NCBI RefSeq assembly: GCF_003355155.1
Contig: NZ_CP031320.1
Span: forward strand, 4,269,367-4,333,366
Source: Streptomyces armeniacus
GTDB lineage: Bacteria; Actinomycetota; Actinomycetes; Streptomycetales; Streptomycetaceae
Length of the DNA stretch: 64,000 nucleotides
Reading direction: 5' to 3'
The position numbers and the translations under genes are program-made. A model generated the notes under the pieces. It was not told where the DNA came from and ran no database searches. It saw only the letters and a program-made list of their open reading frames with translations. Shown here in pieces: positions 10,621-21,200 of this stretch; within the stretch, counting starts at the first letter, position 1; the number at the start of each line of letters is the position of its first letter.

Positions 10621-10764
10621 GGCGTACGGCTGCGCGTCTAAGGCCCCGCTGACCAGGAAGACCGGTCAGTCTCCCGATGTGGCGGACCCTCCTCGACGAC
10701 GAGAGTGGAGGCATCAAGGGAGCGCGTCAGGGGACGCGCCCCGCCACTCTCGAGGGAGACCGCG

Positions 10765-10938
10765 ATGTACGAGAACGAGTACCGGGCGCACCTGCTGAAG
10801 ATCGACGACCTGCGCCGTGAGGCCGGCGCCGAGCGGCGTGCGCGGCGGGCCGTCGACGAGGGCAGGCGGCAGCGGCGCGAGGAAGAAGCGGAAGGGCGGG
10901 TGAGACGGCACCGCGTCCGGTGGGCCAGAGCCGCGTAA
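10765..10938 (+). CDS. small highly charged hypothetical protein
   Basis: This 57-residue ORF starts MYENEYRAHLLKIDDLRREA and is very rich in Arg and Glu, suggesting one long charged helix. GAGGGAG stands just before ATG 10765. The codon bias is Streptomyces-like. An inverted repeat (GAGAGTGG near 10700, CCACTCTC near 10745) precedes it and may be its control region. It has no recognised domain. Similar short charged ORFs occur between larger genes in Streptomyces, so it is probably real, but function is unknown. Confidence 0.55.
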   Translation: MYENEYRAHLLKIDDLRREAGAERRARRAVDEGRRQRREEEAEGRVRRHRVRWARAA

Positions 10939-11079
10939 GGCGGCCGGAAGGTGCCGGGAAGGGTGCCGGGGGCGAGAGCGGTGACGTCGGCAGTGGCGCA
11001 GGCGGGTCCGGTGGGGCGGCAGACGGGGCTGCCGGTAGTCCCGCCGGTGGGGCCGCCGGCGGGAAATACCCCCGCACTG

Positions 11080-14000
11080 ATGTCAGTGGCCGGTGTCATG
11101 CTGTCCGGCGTGGAGAACAGAACCGCCGTCAGCCCGGTCTTCGTAGGCCGCACGGAGGAGTTGGCCGCCCTCACTGACGGGCTCGCCCGCGCCGCAGCGG
11201 GCGAGCCCCAGGCCGTGCTGGTCGGCGGCGAGGCCGGGGTCGGCAAGACGCGGCTGCTGGAGGAGTTCCTGTCGGCGGCGCGGGACGCCGGAGCGGTCAC
11301 CGCGCTCGGCGGCTGCCTGGAGCTCGGCGCGGACGGACTGCCGTTCGCGCCCTTCGCCACCGCGCTCCGTTCGCTCCACCGCACCCTGGGCGGCGCCGCC
11401 CTGTCGGCGGCCATCCCGGGCCGCGAGGCCGAGCTGGCCCGGCTGCTGCCCGACCTCGCCCCGCGTGACGCCCCCGAACTGCCCGCGTTCCGGGAGGCGT
11501 ACGACGAAGGGAACGGCCGCGTGCGGCTGTTCGAGCTCACCGCCCAGCTGCTGGAGCGGCTCGCCGCCGATCGCACCCTGGTCCTCGCCATCGAGGACCT
11601 GCACTGGGCTGACCGCTCCACTCGCGAGCTGCTCGGCTATCTCTACCGCTCGGTCCAGTCGTCCCGGCTGGTGCTGCTCGCCACGTACCGCGCCGACGAC
11701 ATCCACCGTCGGCACCCGCTGCGCCCCTTCCTGGCCGAGCACGAACGGCTGCGCACCGTCCGCCGGATCGAGCTGCCCCGGCTCAGCCGCGGCGAGGTGC
11801 GCGCCCAGATGGCCGGGATACAGGGCGTCGACGAGCCCGACGCCGGGCTCGTGGACAGCGTCTTCGAACGGTCGGAGGGCAACCCCTTCTTCGTCGAGGA
11901 GCTCACCGAGACGTGCGCCACCTGCGGCATCAGCGACACGCTGCGGGACCTCCTGCTGGTCCGCGTCGAGGCGCTGCCGGAGACGGCGCAGCATGTCGTA
12001 CGGGTCGCGGCGCAGGGCGGCTCGAAGGTCGAGCACGCGCTGCTCGCCACCGTCTGCGAGCTGCCCGAGACCGAGCTGCTGGATGCCCTCCGCGCCGCCG
12101 TGGGGGCGAACGTGCTGGTGCCCGCCGAGGACGTCGGCCCCGACGGCGGATACCGCTTCCGGCACGCGTTGCTGCGCGAGGCCGTCAGCGACGACCTGCT
12201 GCCCGGCGAGGGCGCCCGGCTCAGCCGGCGTTACGCACAGGCGCTGGAGGCCGACCCCGGGCTCGTACGTGCCGAGGTGCGGGCGACCAGGGTGGCGCAC
12301 CACTGGTACCGCGGACGGGACGCGGCCAAGGCCCTGCCCGCCGTGCTGGCCGCCTCGGTGGAGGCGCGCGCCCAGCACGCGTACGCCGAGCAGCACCAGC
12401 TGCTGGAGCGGGCGATCGAGCTGTGGGACGAGGTCCCGGAGGACGTACGCGCCCGGCTGCGGCCCATCGACCACGCCGAGGTCTATCCGGCCTGCGGCAG
12501 CGAGCCCGCCGAGGACTCGCTCCGCTTCATGGACCTGCTGGCCGAGGCGATGGTCGCCGCGCGCTACGGCGGCGAGATGGAGCGCGCCATGGCCATCGCC
12601 AGACGCGCCCTCGACCTGCTGGACGAGCGCGCGGACCCGCTGCGCGCCGCCTGGTTCTGGACGCAGCGCTCGCTGGTCGAGGACGCCCTCGGACGGGGCG
12701 ACGGCTGGGACGAGATCGGCCGCGCCCAGGAGCTGGTCCGCGGCCTCGCACCGTCCCCCGTGCACGCCGCCGTGCTGACGGCCGCCGCCGGCTGGGGCAT
12801 GATTCACGCGCCCGGCAGGGACGCACTGGCCACGGCTGAGCGCGCGGTCGAACTGGCCCGCGTGGTGGGCGCCGAGGACACGGAGATGAGCGCGCGGATC
12901 ACGCTGGGCGTGCTGATGGTGCACTCCGGCGACATCGAGGCCGGCCTCGACGAGATCGCCACGGCCCGCGCCCGCGCACTGGAGACGGGCGCGTACTCCC
13001 TCGTGGTGCGGGCCGACGTCAACCTCGCCGCGGAGCTGGAGCTGGTCGGCCGCTCCACCGAGGCGGTGGCGGAGGCGGCGCGGGGCGCCCGCAGAGCGGC
13101 CGAGCACGGCCGCCGTGACCAGCAGGCGTTCGCCCTGGGGAACCAGGCCGAGTCGCTGCGCTCACTCGGCCGCTGGGACGAAGCCGCCGCGAAGCTGGAG
13201 GAAGCGCGCCGCCTCGCGGCCTGGCCCGTCACCCGCGGCTGGCAGGACCTGATGGCCGGCCAGCTCGCCCTGGGCCGCGGCGACTTCACGGCGCTGGAGG
13301 AGACGTACGCGCGGGTGCGGGAGCACACGCCGCGGCTGCGCCAGCCGCAGAGCGACATCCCCCTGCACCACTTCACGATGGCACTGGCCGCGCGCCGGGG
13401 CGCGTACGAGGAGGCGCGGGCGGAGCTGGCACGGGTCGCCGAGACCGATCTGGACTTCCCACAGGGCATGCACAGCCACCTGTGGCCGCTGCTGCACACC
13501 GCGGCCGCCATCGAGTCCCGGCTCCGCGGGCTGCCCGCCGCCGAGGCGGGGCGGGCGCCGTCGCTGGAGCGGATCCGCGCGGCGGCCCGCCGGCTGCCGC
13601 ACCCCGTGCCCGTATGGCAGGCGTACGCGCGGCTGGTCGCCGCCGAACTGTCGCGTGCGGCGGGGGAGTCGGACCCGGGGAAGTGGGCGGAGGCGGTCGC
13701 GGAGTTCGAGCCGCTGGAGCGGCCGCACGAGCTGGCGCAGGCCCGGTGCGGCTGGGCCGAGGCGCTGCTGTCCGGCGCGGGCGCCGGCCCCTCCGCGGGC
13801 GGGCCGCCGGCGGCGGACGCGCGTGCCAGGGCGGCGGAGCTGCTCGCGGCGGCGCACGCGGTGGCCGTACGGCTCGGGGCCGCACCGCTGCGGGAGGAGT
13901 GCGAGCAGCTGGCGGCGCGGGCCCGCGTCGACCTGCGCGCGGCAGGGGCCACGGCGGACGGCGGTGAGAGGGCCGCGGCGCCGGACACGGCCGGCGGTGC

Positions 14001-14238
14001 GGCCGGGCCGGCCGAGGTCTTCGGCCTCACCGCACGCGAACGGGATGTGCTGGGCCTGGTCGCCGACGGGCGCACCAACCGGCAGATAGCCCAGGCGCTG
14101 TACATCTCGCCGAAGACAGCGAGCGTGCATGTGTCCAACATCCTGGCCAAGTTGGGCGTCACGGGCCGCGGAGAGGCGGCGGCCATGGCGCACCGGCTGC
14201 GGCTGGTCGAGGAGGCAGGTGCGGGGGCGACCGGCTGA
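11080..14238 (+). CDS. LuxR-family ATPase regulator (LAL/MalT-like)
   Basis: The protein has about 1052 residues. Near the N-terminus is an AAA domain with Walker [13 protein letters not shown] and the Walker B-like [12 protein letters not shown]. The centre is a long helical repeat region (TPR-like, Ala/Arg/Glu rich). The last 65 residues are a LuxR helix-turn-helix ([15 protein letters not shown], then [28 protein letters not shown]). Such large ATP-binding LuxR regulators usually activate adjacent or secondary-metabolism genes. The start is uncertain: ATG 11080, ATG 11098 and an in-frame GTG at 10951 are possible, and none has a good ribosome-binding site. ATG 11080 was chosen because the GRTEEL-type ATPase start follows soon after. 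Confidence 0.85.
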   Translation: MSVAGVMLSGVENRTAVSPVFVGRTEELAALTDGLARAAAGEPQAVLVGGEAGVGKTRLLEEFLSAARDAGAVTALGGCLELGADGLPFAPFATALRSLHRTLGGAALSAAIPGREAELARLLPDLAPRDAPELPAFREAYDEGNGRVRLFELTAQLLERLAADRTLVLAIEDLHWADRSTRELLGYLYRSVQSSRLVLLATYRADDIHRRHPLRPFLAEHERLRTVRRIELPRLSRGEVRAQMAGIQGVDEPDAGLVDSVFERSEGNPFFVEELTETCATCGISDTLRDLLLVRVEALPETAQHVVRVAAQGGSKVEHALLATVCELPETELLDALRAAVGANVLVPAEDVGPDGGYRFRHALLREAVSDDLLPGEGARLSRRYAQALEADPGLVRAEVRATRVAHHWYRGRDAAKALPAVLAASVEARAQHAYAEQHQLLERAIELWDEVPEDVRARLRPIDHAEVYPACGSEPAEDSLRFMDLLAEAMVAARYGGEMERAMAIARRALDLLDERADPLRAAWFWTQRSLVEDALGRGDGWDEIGRAQELVRGLAPSPVHAAVLTAAAGWGMIHAPGRDALATAERAVELARVVGAEDTEMSARITLGVLMVHSGDIEAGLDEIATARARALETGAYSLVVRADVNLAAELELVGRSTEAVAEAARGARRAAEHGRRDQQAFALGNQAESLRSLGRWDEAAAKLEEARRLAAWPVTRGWQDLMAGQLALGRGDFTALEETYARVREHTPRLRQPQSDIPLHHFTMALAARRGAYEEARAELARVAETDLDFPQGMHSHLWPLLHTAAAIESRLRGLPAAEAGRAPSLERIRAAARRLPHPVPVWQAYARLVAAELSRAAGESDPGKWAEAVAEFEPLERPHELAQARCGWAEALLSGAGAGPSAGGPPAADARARAAELLAAAHAVAVRLGAAPLREECEQLAARARVDLRAAGATADGGERAAAPDTAGGAAGPAEVFGLTARERDVLGLVADGRTNRQIAQALYISPKTASVHVSNILAKLGVTGRGEAAAMAHRLRLVEEAGAGATG

Positions 14239-14269
14239 CGCGACCCAGGCCGTACGAACCGGCCGCGGC

Positions 14270-14503
14270 TCAGACCGTGCGGCGCTCGTCCGCCTCGGGC
14301 GCGCCCTCGACCCGCGGCCGTGCCGGCAGGACGGCCTCGTCCTGCCGCTGCGGGACGATCAGGATGCGCCCCGACTCCAGGTCCACGGGGCCGCACCCCG
14401 GCCCGTGGTCGCCCTCGACGACCCGGGTGTGCTCCAGCCGCTCCCGCTCGTCGTCGGCGTGCTTGGCGGCGGGGTTGAACAGCTCATCGACCGGACCGAG
14501 CAT
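14270..14503 (-). CDS. small DUF6191-like hypothetical protein
   Basis: The 77-residue protein contains FNPAAKHADDERERLEHTRV and GPVDLESGRILI. This pattern (short acidic/basic helix, then a PxDLESG strand) I associate with Streptomyces proteins annotated DUF6191. ATG 14503 follows AGAGGGG on the minus strand. It lies convergent to the LuxR-type gene and upstream of, and on the same strand as, the sugar dehydrogenase gene. No enzymatic motif is visible. Confidence 0.6.
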   Translation of the reverse strand: MLGPVDELFNPAAKHADDERERLEHTRVVEGDHGPGCGPVDLESGRILIVPQRQDEAVLPARPRVEGAPEADERRTV

Positions 14504-14601
14504 CGTCTGACCCCTCTTCCCGCCGCCCGCGGACGGTGCGCGGAGCGGATCGGCGCGCGGTGGCGACCGCGCCGGTGAGCCCGCGGAACGGCTCCGCCGT
14601 G

Positions 14602-15786
14602 TCAGCTCACCTTCAGCTTCAGGATACGGTCATCCCCTTTTTCCGGTGTGCCCCGAGAGTCCGTCTCGTTCGTCACAGCCCACAGCCCGTCGCCGCCGTC
14701 CGAGACCACCGCACGCAGCCGCCCGTACTCGCCCTCCAGGAACGCCTGCGGCCCGGCCACCGGCTTCGTGCCGTTCAGCGGGATGCGCCAGAGCCGTTCG
14801 CCGCGCAGCCCCGCCATCCACACGGAGCCCTTCGCCACCGCGATGCCGCTCGGTGAGGCGTCGGCCACGTCCCACTGCTCGACCGGGTCCGTGAACTTCC
14901 CGTCGCCCCCGCCCTTGCCCTCGGCCTCCGGCCAGCCGTAGTTGCGGCCGGGCCGGATGTGGTTCAGCTCGTCCCAGGTGTCCTGGCCGAACTCGGACGC
15001 CCACAGCCGCTTGTCCGCGTCCCAGGCCAGGCCCTGCACGTTGCGGTGCCCGTAGCTGTAGACCACCGAGTCCGGCTCCGGGCTGCCGTGTCCGGCCGGC
15101 TCGCCGTCCGGTGTCATCCGGAGGATCTTGCCGCCCAGCGAGTCCTTGTCCTGCGACTGCTCGCGGTCGCCGGCCTCGCCCGTGCCCGCGTAGAGCATCT
15201 TGTCCGGCCCGAACGCGATGCGGCCGCCGTTGTGGATCGAGCCCTTCGGGATGCCCTTGAAGACGGTGTCGGGCGCGCCGAGCTGGCCGCCGGGCTTCTT
15301 CCGCGGGTCGTACAGCATCCGCACGATGCGGTTGTCGGACGCCGTCGTCAGATACGCGTAGACCATGTCGTCGTCGCCCGCCGGGACGGCGATGCCCAGC
15401 AGGCCGCCCTCGCCCCCGGGCGCCGTGCCGGGCACGGAGCCCAGCTCGGTCTTCTTGCCGCTCTCGCCGTCCACCCGGAGGATCTTCCCCGAATCACGGG
15501 AGGAGACCAGCAGGTCACCGTCCGGCAGCGGGGCCATGCCCCAGGGCGAGTCGAGTCCGGTCGCGACAGTGCGTTCCACCTTCACGGAGCCCTTCGGGGG
15601 CGGGCCGCTCGCGCTGCCGCCCGGACCGTCGGAGCCCTCGCCACTCGCCGACGGCATGCGCGACTCCTTCTCCGAACCGTCCCCGGAGCCCCCGTCCGAC
15701 GAGCAGCCGGCCGCGAAAAGCGACCCCGCCACGAGCGTCACGACGGCCGCCCGGACCGGCCGTACGGCCAGCGGATGCCTGAGCAC
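14602..15786 (-). CDS. secreted lipoprotein PQQ-type glucose/sorbosone dehydrogenase
   Basis: The product has 394 residues. It starts with a lipoprotein signal (hydrophobic run, then LFAAGCSS), a low-complexity Ser/Gly linker, and a six-bladed beta-propeller of the soluble sugar dehydrogenase family. Motifs include LDSPWGMAPLPDGDLLVS, YAGTGEAGDREQSQD and YSYGHRNVQGLAWD, the last carrying the histidine near the PQQ pocket. It would oxidise sugars outside the membrane with PQQ or a related cofactor. GTG 15786 was chosen because GGGAGG lies 8 bases upstream; the longer frame to 15870 adds a non-signal N-terminus. It is monocistronic. Confidence 0.85.
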   Translation of the reverse strand: MLRHPLAVRPVRAAVVTLVAGSLFAAGCSSDGGSGDGSEKESRMPSASGEGSDGPGGSASGPPPKGSVKVERTVATGLDSPWGMAPLPDGDLLVSSRDSGKILRVDGESGKKTELGSVPGTAPGGEGGLLGIAVPAGDDDMVYAYLTTASDNRIVRMLYDPRKKPGGQLGAPDTVFKGIPKGSIHNGGRIAFGPDKMLYAGTGEAGDREQSQDKDSLGGKILRMTPDGEPAGHGSPEPDSVVYSYGHRNVQGLAWDADKRLWASEFGQDTWDELNHIRPGRNYGWPEAEGKGGGDGKFTDPVEQWDVADASPSGIAVAKGSVWMAGLRGERLWRIPLNGTKPVAGPQAFLEGEYGRLRAVVSDGGDGLWAVTNETDSRGTPEKGDDRILKLKVS

Positions 15787-16006
15787 GATCAGCGCCTCCC
15801 GAAATCGCCAACACCCCACCGAGGCATGAGAACTCACGCCACGACGGGCCGAACCCGTTCCTCTCAGCACATCACATCAGCCCGAGCCCGCAACGGGATC
15901 CGCCCGCCCGAGCCCGTACCGGAACCCGAAGCCGGGACCCGTACCCGTGACCCGTACCGGAACCGCGCCTTTGCAGGTATGTGTACGCGCGGCCCGTACG
16001 GCCCGC

Positions 16007-17002
16007 TCAGTCCCACGAGCCCTGGGCGTCCGGCAGCGCGCCGATCTCCACCAGGTCATCCGCCGCCAGCACGAGGTCCGCGGCGCGCGCGTTCTCCGCC
16101 GCCCACGTCTCCTTCTTGGTGCCCGGCACCGGCACCACGTGCCGCCCCTGCGCCAGCAGCCAGGCCAGCGCCACCTGGGCCGGGGTGGCGTCGCCGTGCC
16201 GCTCGGCGACCCGACGCAGGCACGCCACGATCGGCTGGTTCGCGGCCATCATCTCGGCCGTGAAGCGCGGGTGCCGCGCCCGTACGTCGTCCGGCTCGAA
16301 GCCGCCGCCGGGCGTCAGCGTGCCGGTCAGAAAACCGTTGCCCAGCGGCATCGCCGCCAGGAAGCCCACCCCGCGCGCCTCGCACCACGGCAGCAGCCCG
16401 TCCAGCGCCTCCCGCGACCAGACCGACAGCTCCGCCTGCACGCTGCTGACCGGGAACACCTGCTGCACCCGGTCCAGCTGCCGCAGCGTCGTCGCGTGGA
16501 TCGACGCGCCCGTACGCCGGTCGGCGCGCGCTCCGAGCGCGCACAGCCCCAGCGCGCGCACCTTCCCGGCGGAGACCAGCTCGGCCATCGCGCCCCAGGT
16601 CTCCTCGACGGGCACCTCGGGGTCGGCGCGGTGCAGCTGGTAGAGGTCGATGCAGTCGGTCTGGAGCCGGCGCAGCGACGCGTCGCAGGCCCGCCGTATG
16701 TACCCGGGCCGGCCGTTCGCCACGATGTGCTGCTCGCCGGCGAGCAGCCCGCCCTTCGTGGCGACGAACGCGTCCGCACGGCGCTCCTTGAGCACCCTGC
16801 CGAGCAGGAGCTCATTGGTGAACGGGCCGTACATGTCGGCCGTGTCCAGCAGCGTCGTGCCGCGGTCGAGCGCCCTGTGGACAGCGCGCAGCGAGGACTC
16901 GCCGTCCTGCTCCGACGCGGAGTACGCCCAGCTCATCGGCATGCAGCCGAGCCCGATCGCCCCCACTCCGAGTGCCGCCGCACCAACAGTCCTGCGCTCC
17001 AC
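16007..17002 (-). CDS. aldo/keto reductase
   Basis: This 331-residue protein has the family pattern LLDTADMYGPFTNELLLG (Asp and Tyr of the catalytic tetrad), AFVATKGG (Lys) and DLYQLHRADP (His). It is an NADPH-dependent TIM-barrel oxidoreductase acting on carbonyl compounds; the substrate is unknown. The GTG start at 17002 gives VERRTVGAAALGVGAIGLGC, matching the beta-hairpin and first strand of relatives, and GGGAGGG is upstream. Divergent with the 2-hydroxyacid dehydrogenase gene at 17076, separated by only about 70 bases, so the two may share a control region. Confidence 0.85.
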   Translation of the reverse strand: MERRTVGAAALGVGAIGLGCMPMSWAYSASEQDGESSLRAVHRALDRGTTLLDTADMYGPFTNELLLGRVLKERRADAFVATKGGLLAGEQHIVANGRPGYIRRACDASLRRLQTDCIDLYQLHRADPEVPVEETWGAMAELVSAGKVRALGLCALGARADRRTGASIHATTLRQLDRVQQVFPVSSVQAELSVWSREALDGLLPWCEARGVGFLAAMPLGNGFLTGTLTPGGGFEPDDVRARHPRFTAEMMAANQPIVACLRRVAERHGDATPAQVALAWLLAQGRHVVPVPGTKKETWAAENARAADLVLAADDLVEIGALPDAQGSWD

Positions 17003-17075
17003 CTGGACGTGCTCCCTCCCGCGAGGTCCCCAAAGTAACGGGTGCCTCTGACAGCGTTTCGCATAGCCTCGGGCC

Positions 17076-18056
17076 ATGGCTTCAGCAACAACCGGCCCCG
17101 CAGGAACCGCGCCACGGGCCGCCGCGGACGTATGGCTGCCGATCCCCGCCGACGAGATCGACGGCCTTCCGGAATCCCTCACCTACCACCACTGGGACGG
17201 CGACACCGACTTCCCCGCCGACCCGGCGGACTGCGCCTTCTACGTCGTGCCGTACATGAAGGGTCCCGAAGTCTCCGTACGCCCCCTCCGGCACATGACG
17301 GGTGTGCGGGTGGTGCAGACTCTCACGGCCGGCGTCGACCATGTCACCCCCGCCCTGCCGGACCTGCCCCGGGGCGCCCGGCTCTGCAACGCGCGGGGCG
17401 TCCACGACGCCAGCACCGCCGAGCTGGCCCTCGCCCTCACGCTCGCCTCGCTCCGCCGGATCCCGGAGTTCGTGCGGGCCCAGCAGGACGGCGAGTGGCG
17501 GCAGGCCGTCCATCCGGCGCTCGCCGACCGGACCGTGCTCATCGTCGGCTACGGATCCATCGGCAGCGCGATTGAGGACCGCCTGGTCCCCTTCGAGGTG
17601 GAGGAGGTGCTGCGCGTAGCACGTACGTCCCGTACGACGGCGCGCGGCGGAGTGCACGCGCTCACCGAGCTACCCCGACTGCTGCCGTGCGCCGACGTCG
17701 TGATCCTTTGCACCCCGCTCACGGCGGACACGCGTGGCCTGGCGGGGGAGGATTTCCTCGCCCGGATGAAGGACGGCGCGGTGCTCGTCAACGTCGCGCG
17801 GGGAGGTGTCGTGGATACGAAGGCGCTGCTCGCCGAGTTGGAGAGCGGGCGGCTGCGGGCGGCGCTCGACGTAACCGACCCGGAGCCGCTGCCACCCGGC
17901 CATCCGCTCTGGCAGGCCCCGGGTGCCCTGATCAGCCCGCATGTGGGCGGTGCCACGACGGCGCTGCGGCCCCGCGCGAAGCGGCTGCTGCGGCGGCAGT
18001 TGAACCTCTGGGCGGCGGGCGATCCGGTCGGGAATGTGGTCGCCGTCGCGGACTGA
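17076..18056 (+). CDS. D-isomer-specific 2-hydroxyacid dehydrogenase
   Basis: The product has 326 residues. It has the Rossmann nucleotide motif VLIVGYGSIGSAIEDRL and the catalytic-domain signatures: VNVARGGVVDTKAL (Arg region), DVTDPEPLPPGHPLW (Glu) and LISPHVGGAT (His). It should reduce or oxidise a 2-keto/2-hydroxy acid with NAD(P). It is distinct from SerA in this window, lacking ACT domains. It is divergent from the aldo/keto reductase gene. The exact substrate is not predictable. Confidence 0.85.
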   Translation: MASATTGPAGTAPRAAADVWLPIPADEIDGLPESLTYHHWDGDTDFPADPADCAFYVVPYMKGPEVSVRPLRHMTGVRVVQTLTAGVDHVTPALPDLPRGARLCNARGVHDASTAELALALTLASLRRIPEFVRAQQDGEWRQAVHPALADRTVLIVGYGSIGSAIEDRLVPFEVEEVLRVARTSRTTARGGVHALTELPRLLPCADVVILCTPLTADTRGLAGEDFLARMKDGAVLVNVARGGVVDTKALLAELESGRLRAALDVTDPEPLPPGHPLWQAPGALISPHVGGATTALRPRAKRLLRRQLNLWAAGDPVGNVVAVAD

Positions 18057-18264
18057 GTGGGGCATTATCCCTGGTCGTCACGGTCTGTATCGAACCTATT
18101 CCGGTGTGTGACCAACTGGTGTATCGTCCCGACCGGGGCGAAACCAGGACACGAGGGGGGCGACGGGCGAATGCGCGGCCAAAGGACTATCCGCCGGAAG
18201 CGGCACGCACCGTGCGACGTGCACCGCGAGCCCGTGCGGCGCCCGCCGTCCTGCTGGGGGTGCG

Positions 18265-21200
18265 ATGAGCGTTGAAGGAGCGACTCCGCGGCAGAGCTGC
18301 TGGGGGCGGACCGACATGCGGACGGAGCTGGGGTCCCGCCAGGCCCGGCCCGGCACGGGCGCGCAGGCCCGCGCGCGGCCCGGCTCCCGGTTCGGCTTCC
18401 GGGTGCGGGCCGAGCGAGTCGACGCCGGCGCGGACGGACAGGCGCGGGCCTGTCCCGTGCCGCAGCTCGTGCTTGTCGCCGTCTGCGGGGCGTACGCCAC
18501 CGGGGCCGCGTTCGGCTGGGGTTCGGAGATGGTGGCGCTCATCATGGGCGACTTCGGGCTGAGCGCCTCGGCGCTGCTCGCCGCCGCGTCCTGCTTCTGG
18601 TACGCGAAGACGCACCGCGGCAGCCGCTTTCGGCCCGCCTGGTTCCTGTTCGGCCTCTCCTCGGCCATGGCGGGGATCGGCAACGGCATCTGGGGCTGGT
18701 ACGAGGTGGTGCTCAGACGGCCCGTGCCGGCCGCGTCCGCCGCCGATCTCTGCTTCCTGCTGTTCGCGCCGCCCGCGCTGATCGGGCTGCTGGTGCTGGC
18801 CAAACGCCCCGTCACACGGGCCGGTTGGGTCTGCCTCGGCCTGGACGCCTGGCTGATCGGCGGCTCACTGCTCACGCTCAGCTGGTCGCTCGCCCTGGCG
18901 CACACGGGCGCCTGGCAGGACGGCAACGTGGCACGCGCCGCGCTGACCCTCGGCTATCCCATGCTCGACATTGCGCTGGTGAGCATAGCTCTCGTGCTGC
19001 ACTTCCGGGGCGCCGGCACCAGCCGGCCCGCCATCAACACGGCGGTCAGCGCCCTCGGTCTGACGGTGCTGTGCGATGCGCTGTTCACCCTCCCGCTGCT
19101 GCGCGAGAGTTACAGCTCGGGTCACCTGCTGGACGCAGGCTGGTTCGCGGGCTCGCTGCTGCTGGCGTGGGCGCCCTGGGTCGGCCGCCGCGACGGCTCG
19201 GTGCCCCCCGCGCCCGTACGGCCCGAAGCCGGCATGTCCGGCAAGGAGAAGGCGCGGCAGGCGACACCGCACCACGGGCGTCCGATCGCGAGCTCGCTGG
19301 CGGCGCTCACGCCGTACCTCTCCGCCGCGGTCTGCACCCTCGGGATCATCTACAACTCGCTGGACGGCCGCGAGCTGGACCGCGTCGTGCTGTTCACCGG
19401 CTGCACGGTCGTGCTCGCCCTCGTCGTGCGGCAGGGCATCATGCTCCTCGACAACATCGCGCTCACCCAGGAGCTGGCGCACAAGGAGAACCACTTCCGC
19501 TCCCTGGTGCAGGGCTCCAGCGACGTCATCATGATCGCCGCGTCCACTGGTGCCCTGCGGTACGTGTCGCCCGCCGCCGCCGGTGTCTACGGCCGGGACA
19601 GCGACGAGCTCATCGGGTCCGAACTGGCCGCGCTCATCCACCCGGAGGACCTGGCACGCGTGCTCCACGAGGTGCGCCGGTTCCTCGCCGCCGCGCCCGG
19701 CGCGGAGCCCTCGACCCGTATCGAGTGCCGCTTCCGGCACGGAGCCGGGCACTGGCTCAACATCGAGTCCACCGTCAACCGCTACCAAGGCGGGCTGATC
19801 TTCAACTGCCGCGACGTCACCGAACGGGTCAGACTCCAGGCGCAGTTGCAGCACAACGCCTCGCACGACCCGATGACCGACCTCCCCAACCGGGCGCTGT
19901 TCACCGAGCGGGTGCGGCAGGCGCTCTCCGGGCGCCGCGGCGGCGACAGCGAGGCCGCCGTCCTCTTCATCGACCTGGACGGCTTCAAGGCGGTCAACGA
20001 CACGGTCGGCCACCAGGCCGGCGACGAGCTGCTGATCCATGCCGCGCACCGGCTCCAGGAGTCCGTACGCGCCGGGGACACGGCGGCGCGGCTCGGCGGG
20101 GACGAGTTCGCGGCGCTGATCCTCGGCGAGCCGGGCCCGCGCGACCCGGCCGCGCGCGAGCACCGTATCCGCGAGATCGCGGACCGGCTCCGGCTCACGC
20201 TGTCCGAGCCGTACCGCGTGGAGGGCAACGAGATGCGGGTCGCCGCGTCCATCGGCGTAGCCTTCGCCGAGCCGGGCATCTCCCCGGCCGACCTGCTGCG
20301 CAACGCCGATCTGGCGATGTACCGCGCCAAACAGGCCGGCAAGGCGCGGGTGGAGCTCTACGCCCCGCAGATGCAGACGGACGTGGCCCAACGGACCGAG
20401 CGGGCGGACCAGTTGCGCGGGGCGCTGCACCGCGGCGAGTTCGCGCTGCTCCACCAGCCCATCGTCGAGCTGGGCAATGGGACCGTCACCGGCGTCGCCG
20501 CGCAGCCGCGCTGGCGGTCGGCGCAGGGCATCCTCTTCACGCCCGCCGAGTTCCTCCGTGCCGACGGCCGCGCCGGCGGCCGCGCCGGCGGCGAGCCGCA
20601 GGGCGACCGGGCGGCCGAGATGAGCCGCTGGCTGCTGGAGGAGGCGGTCTCGCAGGCCGCCGCCCGGCACCGCGCGGGGATAGAGGCGCCGGTGACCGTA
20701 CGGCTGTCGGCGGGGCGCGTCACGGACCGCTCGCTGGCGCTCAACCGCGTCGAGGAGCTGCTCGGCCGGCACGGGCTGCCGCCCGGCTCGCTCATCCTGG
20801 AGCTGTCCGACAGCGACCCGCGCATACCGCTGGACGAGCTGGAGCAGCGGCTGAACGCCCTGCGCAAGCTCGGCGTGCGCATCGCCCTGGACGGGTTCGG
20901 CAGCGGGTACGCCGCGATGGCCGCGCTCCGGCGGCTGCCGCTGGACATCCTCTGCCTCGACCGGGGCCTGGTGGACGGCATCGCCGAGTCCGTACGGCTG
21001 CGCAAGATCACCGCCGGGTTGCTGCGTATCGCAGGCGACCTCGGGCTCATGTCCATCGCGGACGGCGTGGACCTGCCCGATCAGGTCACGGTGCTGCGCG
21101 CGATGGGCTGCACGCACGGCCAGGGCGCGGCGTTCTCCGGCGCGCTGGACGAGCACCGGCTGCGCCGGGCGCTGGCCCGCGGCGGCTTCCCCGTGCCCGG

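Noticed and set aside
15787..16006. Repeated CCCGTACCGGAACCCG-like units as a tandem repeat
   Set aside because: The units are irregular and short; composition bias explains them.
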